Source of the DNA: Burkholderia ambifaria
GTDB taxonomy: Bacteria; Pseudomonadota; Gammaproteobacteria; Burkholderiales; Burkholderiaceae
Assembly: GCF_001443045.1 (NCBI RefSeq)
Contig: NZ_LKPJ01000004.1
Coordinates: 249,292 to 313,291 of the forward strand
DNA length: 64,000 nucleotides
Direction of reading: 5' to 3'
The position numbers and the translations under genes are program-made. A model generated the notes under the pieces. The model was given only the letters and a program-made list of their open reading frames with translations, was not told where the DNA came from and made no database searches. Below, piece by piece: positions 27,299 to 36,193 of the stretch. How positions within the stretch are numbered: the stretch's first letter is position 1; every line of letters starts with the position of its first letter.

Positions 27299-29079
27299 GC
27301 ATGCTCCGCGTGGTGACGTGCGTCGTTCGCCGCCGCCTTGAAGGGTTCGGCGCCGATGCGGCGCACCGTGTCGATGAATCGTTCGCTGCGGCCGTCGGCA
27401 TCGAGTCGCGCGTCGAGATACGTGTTGACGAGCGCGTCCACGACGTCGACGATCTCGTCCGCCGAGAACGACGGGCCGATCACCTTGCCCGGCCGGGCGG
27501 GGCCGCTCGCGCTTGTACCGTCCGAGCCGCCGAGCGTCACCTGATACCACTCCGCGCCGTCCTTGTCGACGCCGAGGATGCCGATGTGCCCGCTGTGATG
27601 GTGGCCGCACGAGTTGATGCAGCCGCTGATGTGCAGGTCGATGTCGCCGACGTCGTGCAGCATGTCGAGATCCTGGAACCGTTCGGCGATCGCGTCGGCG
27701 ATCGGGATTGAGCGCGCGTTCGCGAGTGCGCAGAAGTCGCCGCCCGGGCACGCGATCATGTCGGTCAGGAGTCCGACGTTCGCGCTGGCAAGGCCGACCG
27801 CGCGCGCATGTTCCCACAGCAGGAACAGGTCGTCGACGTGCACCCACGGCAGCACCACGTTCTGCGCATGCGTGACGCGCGCCTCGCCGGCCGAGAAGCG
27901 CTCGGCGAGCTCGGCGAGCGCGTCGAGCTGCTCGGGCGACGCGTCGCCGGGCGCCTGCAGGCGGCGCTTGAACGACAGCGTGACGATGCGCAGCGCGCGG
28001 TCGCGGTGCGCGGCGACATTGCGTGCGAGCCAGCGCGCAAAAGCCGGATGGCGATTGGCGTGTGCGGCCATGCGCGCGTCGGCGTCGTCCAGGTCGAGCG
28101 TGCGCGACTTCAGCCGCGGCGGCACGAACGATGCCGCGATGCGGTCGAATTCGGCCTGCGGAATCGTGTGCGGGCCGCCGTCGTGCTCGACGATCTGGCG
28201 GAACTCTTCCTCGACGTCGTCGATATAGCGCTGCCCCTCGCTTTTCACGAGGATCTTGATGCGCGCCTTGTACTTGTTGTCGCGCCGCCCGTAGCGGTTG
28301 TACACGCGGACGATCGCCTCGATGTAGTTCATCACGTGCTGCCACGGCAGGAACGTGCGCAGCAGCGTCGCGATCAGCGGCGTGCGGCCCATGCCGCCGC
28401 CGACGCTCACGCGAAAGCCGAGTTCGCCCGCGTCGTTGCGCACGAGCTTCAGCCCGACGTCGTGCCAGTCGGTCGCCGCGCGGTCCTCGGTCGCGCCGGT
28501 GATCGCGATCTTGAACTTGCGCGGCAGGAACGCGAATTCCGGATGCAGCGTCGTCCACTGGCGCATCACCTCGGCGAACGGGCGCGGATCGGCTATCTCG
28601 TCCGGCGCGACGCCCGCGCGCTCGTCGCACGAAATGTTGCGGATGCAGTTGCCGCTCGTCTGGATCCCGTGCATGTCGACGGTCGCGAGCAAGTCCATCA
28701 CGTCGGCCGCCTTCGCGAGCGGAATCCAGTTGAACTGCACGTTGGTGCGGGTCGTGAAGTGCGCGTTGCGAGTCGGCAGGCGCAGCGTGCCGAGCAGCGC
28801 CTGCGCGTCGCACGCGGCGCGATAGGTGGCGTCGTCGGGCACGTCGTAGTCGCGTGCGATCCGTGCGAGCACGCGCAGCTGCGCGCTCGACAGTTCGCCG
28901 TACGGCACGGCGACGCGCAGCATCGGCGCATGGCGCTGCACGTACCAGCCGTTCTGCAGGCGCAACGGCCGGAACGCGTCCTCGCTCAGCGTGCCGTGCT
29001 GCCAGCGTTCGAGCTGGTCGCGGAACTGGGCGGCGCGGCTGTGCACGAGCGCCCGGTCGAAATCGGTATATCGATACAT
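27295..29079 (-). CDS. Nitrite/sulfite reductase, siroheme [4Fe-4S] enzyme (CysI family)
   Basis: The enzyme reduces sulfite to sulfide (or nitrite to ammonia) in assimilation, using six electrons at a siroheme coupled to a [4Fe-4S] cluster. The 594-residue product contains both family halves, with the N-terminal TRTNVQFNWIP and TSGNCIRNISCDE motifs, and the cluster-binding Cys sets CPGGDFC (residues 444-450) and CINSCGHHHSG (Cys487 and Cys491). It is followed by the overlapping DUF934 gene, as in known assimilatory loci. The usual cysH/cysD/cysN genes are absent nearby, so this may be a second copy or a stand-alone unit. Confidence 0.93.
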   Translation of the reverse strand: MYRYTDFDRALVHSRAAQFRDQLERWQHGTLSEDAFRPLRLQNGWYVQRHAPMLRVAVPYGELSSAQLRVLARIARDYDVPDDATYRAACDAQALLGTLRLPTRNAHFTTRTNVQFNWIPLAKAADVMDLLATVDMHGIQTSGNCIRNISCDERAGVAPDEIADPRPFAEVMRQWTTLHPEFAFLPRKFKIAITGATEDRAATDWHDVGLKLVRNDAGELGFRVSVGGGMGRTPLIATLLRTFLPWQHVMNYIEAIVRVYNRYGRRDNKYKARIKILVKSEGQRYIDDVEEEFRQIVEHDGGPHTIPQAEFDRIAASFVPPRLKSRTLDLDDADARMAAHANRHPAFARWLARNVAAHRDRALRIVTLSFKRRLQAPGDASPEQLDALAELAERFSAGEARVTHAQNVVLPWVHVDDLFLLWEHARAVGLASANVGLLTDMIACPGGDFCALANARSIPIADAIAERFQDLDMLHDVGDIDLHISGCINSCGHHHSGHIGILGVDKDGAEWYQVTLGGSDGTSASGPARPGKVIGPSFSADEIVDVVDALVNTYLDARLDADGRSERFIDTVRRIGAEPFKAAANDARHHAEHA

Positions 29080-29278
29080 GACGTGATACGCGAGAGGAGC
29101 GGCGGCGCGGGGAGGCGCGCCGCTCGGGAGGGGACGTTGCGACGGGTGTCAGGCAACCGGAGACAGCGTAGGGAACGCGGGGCGGCGGGACAAGCAGCAG
29201 ATCGGGACGAAAAGGGCGCAGCAGTTCGACGGCGTGCCGGCGAACGTCGGGCATGCGCTGCGCATGCCCGCGTCTGGC

Positions 29279-29680
29279 TCAGGCTTGCGCCTGCGCGTCG
29301 ACGATCAATGCAGGATCGAGTGCGCGGATACGCTGGTCGATGAAGTAGCCGCCGCCTTCCTGGTAGCGCAGATACAGCCGGCCGCACGACACGCAGCGGC
29401 TGACGTTGCAGCGGTTGTACGGGAAGTGGCGCGGCGCGATCGGCGCGTTGTCGGACCAGTAGCGCGTGCCGGCCGGATGGTATTCGTCGTAGGTCGGCTC
29501 GGGGTCGCCGGACGGCGCGAGCGTCGCCACTTCGGCGAGCTGCGCGCCCTGCAGCGACAGCGGCAGGCTCGTCCAGCCGGCAAGCGGGGTGTTCGTGCAG
29601 ATGCACGGCTGCGTGACGCCGGCGGCTTCGGCCGCGAGCTTCAGCAGCGCGGCGTGATCGAGGTAGGGCAATGCACTCAT
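29279..29680 (-). CDS. Small conserved Cys-rich protein, possible zinc ribbon
   Basis: I do not know a function for this 133-residue protein. It has a CIC motif near residue 27 and a cluster CNVSRCVSCGRLYLRY near residue 95, which could bind zinc or iron; a middle segment EPTYDEYHPAGTRYWSDNAP is acidic and aromatic. It is encoded on the same strand as, and 199 bases upstream of, the sulfite reductase, so it may be expressed with it. The coding bias matches the genome. It may be an accessory protein of the reductase, but only position supports this. Confidence 0.72.
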   Translation of the reverse strand: MSALPYLDHAALLKLAAEAAGVTQPCICTNTPLAGWTSLPLSLQGAQLAEVATLAPSGDPEPTYDEYHPAGTRYWSDNAPIAPRHFPYNRCNVSRCVSCGRLYLRYQEGGGYFIDQRIRALDPALIVDAQAQA

Positions 29681-29765
29681 GAGATGGGCGGCGTGCGAAG
29701 GAGCGAAGGGGCTTGCAATGTAACCTGTGTGCGCGTCGGCTGCACCGCGGCGGCTTGCGTGCGGC

Positions 29766-31199
29766 TCAACCGGCCTTGCGTACCGCCGGCTCGGCGACCA
29801 GCTCGCCGAGCACGCGGATCGCGCGTTCGATGTCGCGGCTCCACGGATGGCCGAAGTTCACGCGCACGCAGCGCTCGAAGCCGTGCGCGGCCGAGAACAG
29901 CGGCCCGGGCGCGAAGCTGATGCCGCGCGCGATCGCCTGGCGATGCAGTTCCATCGCGTCGATCGCATCGGGAAACGACAGCCACAGGAAATACCCGCCG
30001 TCCGGCCGCACCCATTCCACGCCGGGCGGTAGCCAGCGCCGCAGCGCGTCGTCCATGCGGGCAAGCTGCGTCTGCAGCGCGCCGCGCAGCTTGCGCAGGT
30101 GACGATCGTAGCCGCCGTGCTCCAGATAGTTCGCGATGCCGGCCTGCGCGGGAATGCTCGCCGACAGCGTGGTCATCAGCTTGAGCCGCTGCACCTTTTC
30201 CGCGAAACGGCCGGCGGCGGCCCAGCCGATCCGGTAGCCGGGCGCGAGGGTCTTCGAGAACGAACTGCAATGCATCACGAGGCCGTGCCGGTCGAAGGCA
30301 CGCGCGGGCAGCGGGTAGTCGGGCCCGAAATGCAGCTCGCCGTAGACGTCGTCCTCGATCAGCGGCACCTCGCGCGCGGCGAGCATCTCCACGAGCGCAC
30401 GCTTCTTGTCGATGGACAGCGTGACGCCGGTCGGATTCTGGAAATTGGTCATGAACCAGCATGCGCGGATGTCGTGCCGGTCGAGCGCGTTCGCGAGCGC
30501 ATCGAGATCGAGCCCCGTGCGCGGATCGACGGGGATTTCGACCGCGCGCAGGTCGAGCCGCTCGATCGCCTGCAGCGCCGCATAGAAGCCGGGCGATTCG
30601 ACCGCCACGACGTCGCCGGGCCGGGTGACGGCCATCAGGCACAGGTTCAGCGCCTCCAGCGCGCCATTCGTGACGACGATCTCGTCGATGGGCTGCGCGA
30701 CGCCGGTCGCGAGATAACGCCGTGCGATCTGCTGGCGCAGCGCCTCGTTGCCGGGCGGCAGGTCGACGACCGTGCTCCACGGGCTGACGAGCCGCGTCGC
30801 CTGCGCGAGCGATTTCGCGAGGCGTGGCAGCGGAAACAGCTGCGGCGACGGGAAGGCGGAGCCGAGCGGCACGATGCCAGGCTGCGTCGCGGCGTCGAGC
30901 ACCGAGAACACGAGATCGCTGATGTCGACCTTGCGCGTCACGCCGGCGCGGCTCGCGCGGCGTTTCGCGGGCGGGGTCGCGGCCGGGCCCGCGCCCGGCG
31001 CGACGTAATAACCGGAGCGCTCGCGCGCGCGGATCAGCCCCCACTGTTCGAGCAGGTAGTACGCGCGAAACACCGTCGACTGGCTCACGCCATGCTGCGC
31101 GATGATCTGCCGTAGCGACGGCAGGCGCGTGCCGACCGCGAGGTTGCCGTTGCGGATTTCGTCGGCGATCGTGTGGGCGAGGGTTTCGTAGCGTTTCAT
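29766..31199 (-). CDS. MocR-type GntR regulator with aminotransferase domain
   Basis: The 477-residue product has an N-terminal GntR winged helix (ETLAHTIADEIRNGNLAVGTRLPSLR is its opening region) and a C-terminal fold-type I aminotransferase domain. The PLP-binding Lys lies in the SSFSKTLAPGYRIGW motif and the substrate-binding Arg in RVNFGHPW. Such proteins usually act as PLP-dependent transcription regulators of vitamin B6 or amino-acid genes. The ATG at 31199 gives the normal MKRYETLAH start; the frame upstream is spurious. Its target is unknown; the sulfite reductase group and the transporter fragment are the nearest candidates. Confidence 0.9.
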   Translation of the reverse strand: MKRYETLAHTIADEIRNGNLAVGTRLPSLRQIIAQHGVSQSTVFRAYYLLEQWGLIRARERSGYYVAPGAGPAATPPAKRRASRAGVTRKVDISDLVFSVLDAATQPGIVPLGSAFPSPQLFPLPRLAKSLAQATRLVSPWSTVVDLPPGNEALRQQIARRYLATGVAQPIDEIVVTNGALEALNLCLMAVTRPGDVVAVESPGFYAALQAIERLDLRAVEIPVDPRTGLDLDALANALDRHDIRACWFMTNFQNPTGVTLSIDKKRALVEMLAAREVPLIEDDVYGELHFGPDYPLPARAFDRHGLVMHCSSFSKTLAPGYRIGWAAAGRFAEKVQRLKLMTTLSASIPAQAGIANYLEHGGYDRHLRKLRGALQTQLARMDDALRRWLPPGVEWVRPDGGYFLWLSFPDAIDAMELHRQAIARGISFAPGPLFSAAHGFERCVRVNFGHPWSRDIERAIRVLGELVAEPAVRKAG

Positions 31200-31300
31200 C
31201 GGTGCGGATGGGAGCACGTGGCCCGCCGCGCGCGAGGCCGGTGCGGCGCCGCGCCGGCGGGCGCGGCCCACGCGGCCCACATTGTCCGACGAGCGGCTCG

Positions 31301-31338
31301 AAAAGAAAAGCGCGACGGGCCGCGACGCGTCGCGCTTT
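31301..31338 (-). terminator. Terminator for the minus-strand transporter fragment
   Basis: An 11-base-pair stem (31307-31317 with 31328-31338, arms AAAGCGCGACG and CGTCGCGCTTT) has a 10-base loop. On the minus strand it is followed by TTTTCTTTT, giving a good rho-independent terminator for the MFS fragment that ends at 31366. Confidence 0.75.
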
Positions 31339-31365
31339 CCCCGCGCTGCCGATGCCTGCGCTGCG

Positions 31366-31893
31366 TCAGGCCGCGTTCGGCTCCGCGTTGCGACCGCTCG
31401 CGCCGTTGCGCAGCGGCGGCAGCGGCCCGACCTTGCCGGCGACGAACAGGTACGACAACGCACCGACCACGCACGGCGCACCGGCAACGGCGAGCGGCAC
31501 GACGAACGATCCTTTCGTGATCGACAGCATCACGCCGGTGAACGTCGTGATGAAGATGCCCGCGAGATTGCCCGCGAAGTTCCGGATGCCGCCGAGCGAC
31601 GCGACGTGCGCGGGCGTCGGCGCGACTTCGCCGACCGGCGTCCACATGTTCGCGCCAGCGGACGACAGGCTCGCATAGGCGAGCGCGAACAGCGCGAGGC
31701 AGGCCCAAACGTTCTCGACGAACGCGGACAGCGCGATCGACGACGCCAGCAGCATGCCGAGCACGAGGCCGGTCTTGCGCGCGGCGGTGGCGCTCCAGCC
31801 GCGCCGGAACAGGCTGTCCGACACGCAGCCGCCGAGCCGGCCGCCGGGAATCGCCAACAGTGCGGGCAGCGTGCCCCACGTGCCGGGCGCATC
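31366..31893 (-). pseudogene. C-terminal fragment of an MFS transporter
   Basis: About 176 codons of an MFS permease remain, apparently the second six-helix half of an anion/sugar-acid symporter type: LPALLAIPGGRLGGCVSD with the loop between helices, then ANMWTPVGEVAP and GGIRNFAGNLAGIFITTFTG. The sequence upstream of about 31893 in the same frame has no membrane character and no start that would give a complete transporter. The first half is missing, and the break lies just before the promoter region of the binding-protein gene at 32132. It still has a terminator, so this was once a complete gene. Confidence 0.75.
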
Positions 31894-32017
31894 GAATGCA
31901 TGCGCAGTGCATGCCATGCGCGGCCAACATCGCGTAACGACTTTCTCCTGATCATTGTTCGTTCGCGCGCGTGAGTTCGTCTGCTCGCGATGACATGCGA
32001 TCGAACGGGCGCACGCA

Positions 32018-32042
32018 TGTCGTCCACCGCATGTGGACGACA
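32018..32042. promoter_or_regulatory. Perfect palindrome upstream of the binding-protein/GGDEF operon
   Basis: TGTCGTCCAC (32018-32027) and GTGGACGACA (32033-32042) are perfect inverted repeats separated by five bases. A second, outer pair GCGCAC/GTGCGC flanks them. It lies about 90 bases before the ATG at 32132, a usual place for a dimeric repressor or activator site. A cruciform or terminator is possible but there is no T run. Confidence 0.5.
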
Positions 32043-32131
32043 CGGTGCGCGTGCGGCTTGTTCCAATTGCGCCGCGATATTTTTTATGGTCTCGTTGCAG
32101 GATAACGCGTCGATTCGAAAAAGGACGGCGA

Positions 32132-33256
32132 ATGCAGTCGGGCCAGTCGTACGGGGTTCCATTGATCAGGGGAATGGGCGCGCGCGAGCGTGGGCTTCGT
32201 GCCGTCCGTCGATTGCTCGTCCTGTTGGCGCTGGGCTTGTCATGCGTGCCCGCGTTCGCCGCTTCTCCCGAAACCGCCAGCGACACCGTGCTGCGTGTTC
32301 TTGCGTGGCCAGGCTATGCGGACAACGATGTCGTCAATGCATTTGAGACGCAGTTTCATGTGCGCGTCGAAGTGACGTTCGTCGACTCCGACGAAGCGTT
32401 GTGGACGCGGATGCACAGCGCATCGCCGCCGCCATACGACGTGCTCGCGGCCAACACGGCCGAAATCCAGCGCTATGCGCGCGAAGACCTGCTCACGCCG
32501 ATCGACCTGTCGCGGATCCCGAACCGCCGGCGGCAACTGCCGAACTTCCGGCAGCTCGCGACGATCGGCGGGCTCGTGCACAACGGTTCGACCTACGCGA
32601 TTCCGTTCACGTATTCGTCGATGGGGCTCATCTACGATCGCAAGCAGGTGCCGGCCGCGCCGCACTCGATGCTTGAGCTCTGGAATCCTCACTACCGCGG
32701 CAAGGTGCTCGACTTCAACAGCGCGCAGCATAATTTTTCGTTTGCCGCGCTCGCGCTCGGCTATTCCGATCCGTTTCACCTGTCGCCCGCGCAGACGCTT
32801 GCCGTCGCGCACAAGCTGGTCGACTTGCGACGCAACCTGCTTACCTACTACACGCTTCCGGAAGAAGCGACCGCGCTGTTCGTCCAGCATCGTGCGGCGC
32901 TGATGTTCGGCAACTACGGCACGCAGCAGGTCGAACAGCTACGTCGCGCCGGTGCGGATGTGGGTTACGTGATTCCGGACGAAGGCGCGCTCGCGTGGCT
33001 CGACTGCTGGGGCGTCACGCGCGGCGCGGCGCATCGCGAGCTCGCGTTCGCGTGGATCAACTACATGCTCGAACCGGCAATAGGCGCGCTGCTGACAGGG
33101 CGCCAGGGGCTCGCGAACACGCTGGAATCGCCACCTGGTCTCGAGACCGGCCACCGGCACCTCGTCTGGATCCAGCCGGTCGAGGACATCACGCGGCGCG
33201 AGTCGCTGTGGAGTCGCATCGTGTCGGGCGACCGTCCGGAGCGATTCGAAAAATGA
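32132..33256 (+). CDS. PotD/NspS-like periplasmic polyamine-type binding protein
   Basis: The 374-residue product has a signal peptide (RRLLVLLALGLSCVPAFA, after a basic leader) and the fold pattern of spermidine/putrescine binding proteins: LRVLAWPGYADNDVVNAFE at the start, YDVLAANTAEIQRYARED, then YAIPFTYSSMGLIYDRKQV. No ABC permease or ATPase gene is nearby. The stop overlaps the start of a diguanylate cyclase gene (ATGA). This matches the NspS-MbaA arrangement of Vibrio cholerae, in which a periplasmic polyamine binder controls a c-di-GMP enzyme. AAAGGA precedes ATG 32132; a second ATG at 32174 would give a shorter leader. Ligand identity is inferred. Confidence 0.85.
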   Translation: MQSGQSYGVPLIRGMGARERGLRAVRRLLVLLALGLSCVPAFAASPETASDTVLRVLAWPGYADNDVVNAFETQFHVRVEVTFVDSDEALWTRMHSASPPPYDVLAANTAEIQRYAREDLLTPIDLSRIPNRRRQLPNFRQLATIGGLVHNGSTYAIPFTYSSMGLIYDRKQVPAAPHSMLELWNPHYRGKVLDFNSAQHNFSFAALALGYSDPFHLSPAQTLAVAHKLVDLRRNLLTYYTLPEEATALFVQHRAALMFGNYGTQQVEQLRRAGADVGYVIPDEGALAWLDCWGVTRGAAHRELAFAWINYMLEPAIGALLTGRQGLANTLESPPGLETGHRHLVWIQPVEDITRRESLWSRIVSGDRPERFEK

Positions 33257-35028
33257 TCAGGCTCGGGCTTACGTGGAAGCTGTCGGTGCTGTTCGTGTGC
33301 ATCGGCGTGATCGCGTCCGGCACGACCGGCTACTACACGTACCGCGCGAACCGGACGATGCTCGTGCAGGAAGCACAGCACAGCCTGCTGATGTCGACGC
33401 ACTTGCTCGGGCAGCGCTTCACGACTGCGCTGTCCGACGTGGCCGACGATGCGCTCGTGCTCGCGCAATTGCCGTCGACGGCGCTGGTCGTGGGTAGCGA
33501 GAGCACCGATCGCACGCCGCGCTCGCGGCTCGAGCAGGTGTATTGCAGCTTCATGAGGAATCACCCCGAGTACCAGCAGATCCGGTTGATCGCAGCCGGC
33601 AACTTCGGGCTCGAGCGGATCCGCGTCGATCGCGACGTGCACGGCATTGTCGTGCTGCCGGAGAGCGCGTTCCAGGAGAAAGGGCAGTTTTCCTACGTAT
33701 TCGATACGCTGGCGACGGCCCCCGGCCATATCTACCTGTCGCCGATCGTGATCAATCACGAGACCGGTTCACATGCGGCCGAAGGGCTGCCGATCCTGCG
33801 CGTGGGCACGCCGGTCGTCGACGCGGGCGGCCAGGTCGTCGGCGCGCTGGTCGTCGACGTCGAGCTCTCGCGCGTGTTCGATCGGCTCGAGCGAGATCTG
33901 CCCCAAGACTATGCGGTATACCTCGCGAACAAGTGGGGCGACTTCCTCGTGCATCCCGATCCGTCGCAGACGTTCGGCTTCGATCGCGGGCGGCGCGTGC
34001 TGATGCAGGACAGCTTTCCCGCCACTCGGGCGTTGTTCGCCGGTACGCGCCCGAACGTGGAGATCGACGGTCTCGCGCAGCCCGACGATGTACCGGGACA
34101 GATGTTCGCGTTCGTGCGCATGCCGTTCGGGAGCAACGAGGGCAACCGGTTCGTCGTGCTCGGCATGGCGCGTCCGCTCGCGGACGTGCTGACGCCGGCC
34201 GGGATTCTCGGAGAACGGATCATCCGGATGGTGCTCTTGTTGAGCGTGGCGGCGGTGATTCTCGCGATCCTGTTTGCACGCGCGATGACGCGGCCGCTGC
34301 AGATGCTCGCGCGTGCGGCGACCCACGTGTTCGACGATCCGGTCGCCGAACGGTTGCCCGTCGCGCGGGCCGATGAGATCGGCGTGCTGGCGCGCTGCTT
34401 CGACAGCATGCGCGTCGAGATCCGCACGCAGGTCGCGATGCTGCGTGCGAAGCAACTGGAGCTCACGCACCTCGCCGGTCACGATCCGCTGACCGGTCTA
34501 CCGAACCGCCTGCTGTTCATGGAGCATCTCGATGCCGCGATCCGGCATGCGGCCGAGGTGCACGAGGGGCTGGCGGTGATGTTCGTCGATCTCGACCGCT
34601 TCAAGCAGATCAACGACCAGCACGGGCATGCGGCCGGAGATCGCACGCTCGTCGCGGTCGCGAAACGGCTGAGCCACGTGCTGCGTAGCGGCGACATGGC
34701 CGCGCGGCTCGGCGGCGACGAATTCATCGTGCTGATTTCGGACGTGCGCTCGCCGGCGTTGATCGGCGATATCGCGTCGCGCATCCAGATCGTGATGGCC
34801 GAAGAGCTGGAGTTCGGCGACCGGCACCTCGCCGTGGGCGCGAGCATCGGCGTGAGCGAATATCCGGCCGACGGCGCGTCGGCCGAGGAACTGCTGGTGA
34901 AGGCCGATGCGGCGATGTATGCGGCGAAGGCGTCTGCGCAGTTCGCATGCGTGCGTTATCAGGAACTGCTGGGCGGCGGTGTCGGCCCGGATACCGAGGG
35001 CCGCGTGGCGGCGGGAGGCAGCCGCTGA
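33253..35028 (+). CDS. Membrane diguanylate cyclase with periplasmic Cache-type sensor
   Basis: The 591-residue protein makes the second messenger c-di-GMP. A transmembrane segment at residues 9-29 is followed by a large periplasmic domain resembling dCache sensors (to about residue 320), a second transmembrane segment (about 325-345), a HAMP linker and a GGDEF domain. The active-site motif GGDEF is intact at residues 487-491, and the product-inhibition I-site RSGD is at 478-481. No EAL domain is present, unlike MbaA. The ATG overlaps the stop of the binding-protein gene, so the two are translated together. A hairpin follows the gene. The periplasmic binding protein probably docks on the Cache domain. 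Confidence 0.93.
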   Translation: MIRLGLTWKLSVLFVCIGVIASGTTGYYTYRANRTMLVQEAQHSLLMSTHLLGQRFTTALSDVADDALVLAQLPSTALVVGSESTDRTPRSRLEQVYCSFMRNHPEYQQIRLIAAGNFGLERIRVDRDVHGIVVLPESAFQEKGQFSYVFDTLATAPGHIYLSPIVINHETGSHAAEGLPILRVGTPVVDAGGQVVGALVVDVELSRVFDRLERDLPQDYAVYLANKWGDFLVHPDPSQTFGFDRGRRVLMQDSFPATRALFAGTRPNVEIDGLAQPDDVPGQMFAFVRMPFGSNEGNRFVVLGMARPLADVLTPAGILGERIIRMVLLLSVAAVILAILFARAMTRPLQMLARAATHVFDDPVAERLPVARADEIGVLARCFDSMRVEIRTQVAMLRAKQLELTHLAGHDPLTGLPNRLLFMEHLDAAIRHAAEVHEGLAVMFVDLDRFKQINDQHGHAAGDRTLVAVAKRLSHVLRSGDMAARLGGDEFIVLISDVRSPALIGDIASRIQIVMAEELEFGDRHLAVGASIGVSEYPADGASAEELLVKADAAMYAAKASAQFACVRYQELLGGGVGPDTEGRVAAGGSR

Positions 35029-35063
35029 CGGCGGGCCGGCCGTGCGGGCGGCACAAACGCGAC

Positions 35064-35085
35064 GAGCCCGTCCGGGGACGGGCTC
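35064..35085. terminator. Hairpin terminator between GGDEF gene and DUF4148 gene
   Basis: GAGCCCGTCC (35064-35073) and GGACGGGCTC (35076-35085) form a perfect 10-base-pair stem with a two-base gap. It lies between two convergent genes and could serve both, although T runs are weak. Confidence 0.65.
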
Positions 35086-35130
35086 GCTGCATCTTGCGGC
35101 GGACTGCGCGCGGCGCGCGCAGCGGCGGGC

Positions 35131-35430
35131 TTAGTGGCCGAAGTAGACCGAGTCGCGTGCGTTCAGCACCTTGGCTGCCGGTGCGCCGCCCTGGACGACT
35201 GGGGCCGCTTGTGCGCCGTAGCCGCTGTTGTCGGCGGCGTGCACGCGCTCTTGCGCGGCCTGGATGTCGGCCGGGTAGTACGGGCTCGACTGGCTCGGCT
35301 TGTAGCCGGCGCTTTCGAGCTGGACGAGTTCGTTGCGCACTTGTGCGCGGGTCACGGTGCTTTGGGCGAATGCGCCGAACGAAGCGGACAGGGCGACAGC
35401 GGCAACGACTGCGGAAACGAGCGATTTCAT
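35131..35430 (-). CDS. DUF4148 small exported protein
   Basis: The 99-residue product belongs to a family common in Burkholderiaceae: a signal peptide ending FGAFAQS, then TRAQVRNELVQLESAGYKPS and a YYPADIQAAQERV motif. These proteins are small periplasmic or surface proteins of unknown function, often many per genome and condition-dependent. The gene stands alone with a long A/T-rich upstream region (35431-35600) that probably holds its promoter. It converges on the diguanylate cyclase gene. Confidence 0.9.
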   Translation of the reverse strand: MKSLVSAVVAAVALSASFGAFAQSTVTRAQVRNELVQLESAGYKPSQSSPYYPADIQAAQERVHAADNSGYGAQAAPVVQGGAPAAKVLNARDSVYFGH

Positions 35431-35705
35431 GATGACCTCCGATGTTCTATTGACTTCGCTGTCGACACCATGTCGTAAGCGATTGATTACATCGTAGGCT
35501 TCGACCGAGCTAGGGTAAACGTGGATTCCAGCGAAAGATCATTGCAAGCGAGGCAATAATTTCGAGATAAATTGGATCGGTCCCCGTCATGGGTTGCGGG
35601 AATCGCAAACAGGCGGGAGCGGTGACGGGCCGCGGACGCGCCGCGTATGGGCGCGCGCAGCGGCGTGGCGCCGCCGGCGGGTGAGGCGGGATGGGGGAAG
35701 CCGGA

Positions 35706-35966
35706 TCAGACGCCGTCGGCGTCGTCGATCTCCTTGCGCTCGCGGCGTTCCTCGTTGCCGCGGCGCGCCCGCAGGCGCTGGCGCGACAGGACCGCGATCA
35801 CCTGCTGGGTCGGTGCGCCGGACGGCAACTCGTTGCGGATGCGATCGGGCACCATCGGCAGGCCCGCGCGCTGCCGGCGCAGTGCCTTCGCGATTGCCCG
35901 GCGGCATTCGTCCCCGTGGCAATCCCATTCATCGCGGATTCTCTGGCAATAACGGCATTGTTCCAT
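35706..35966 (-). CDS. Small Cys/Arg-rich hypothetical protein
   Basis: This 86-residue protein is not recognised. It begins MEQCRYCQRIRDEWDCHGDEC, with Cys spacing (CxxC, then CxxxxC) suggesting metal binding, followed by a basic segment (ALRRQRAGLP, RQRLRARRGNEERRERKE). Codon bias and the Cys pattern support a real gene. It may be a small regulatory or nucleic-acid-binding protein. It stands alone; nothing convincing lies between it and the TauE/SafE gene (35967-36193). Confidence 0.55.
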   Translation of the reverse strand: MEQCRYCQRIRDEWDCHGDECRRAIAKALRRQRAGLPMVPDRIRNELPSGAPTQQVIAVLSRQRLRARRGNEERRERKEIDDADGV

Positions 35967-36193
35967 CGGGACAGTCTAACGTGTCTTGGGGATCGCGGCA
36001 GAGCCGGGCACCGGGCGGGGACTGGACTCGCGGGCGCGATGCGGCCGATTGCACCGGTCGTGAGCCGCGTGCCATGCCGGACTGTGAATCGATCGGGGGG
36101 GCGGCCATCGACAGGAAAATCCGGTTTGCCGTGCTTCCGCCTACGGATTGCTTGCGCCGCGGAAGTCCGCTTGCCTGCGCGACCCGATCTCCG

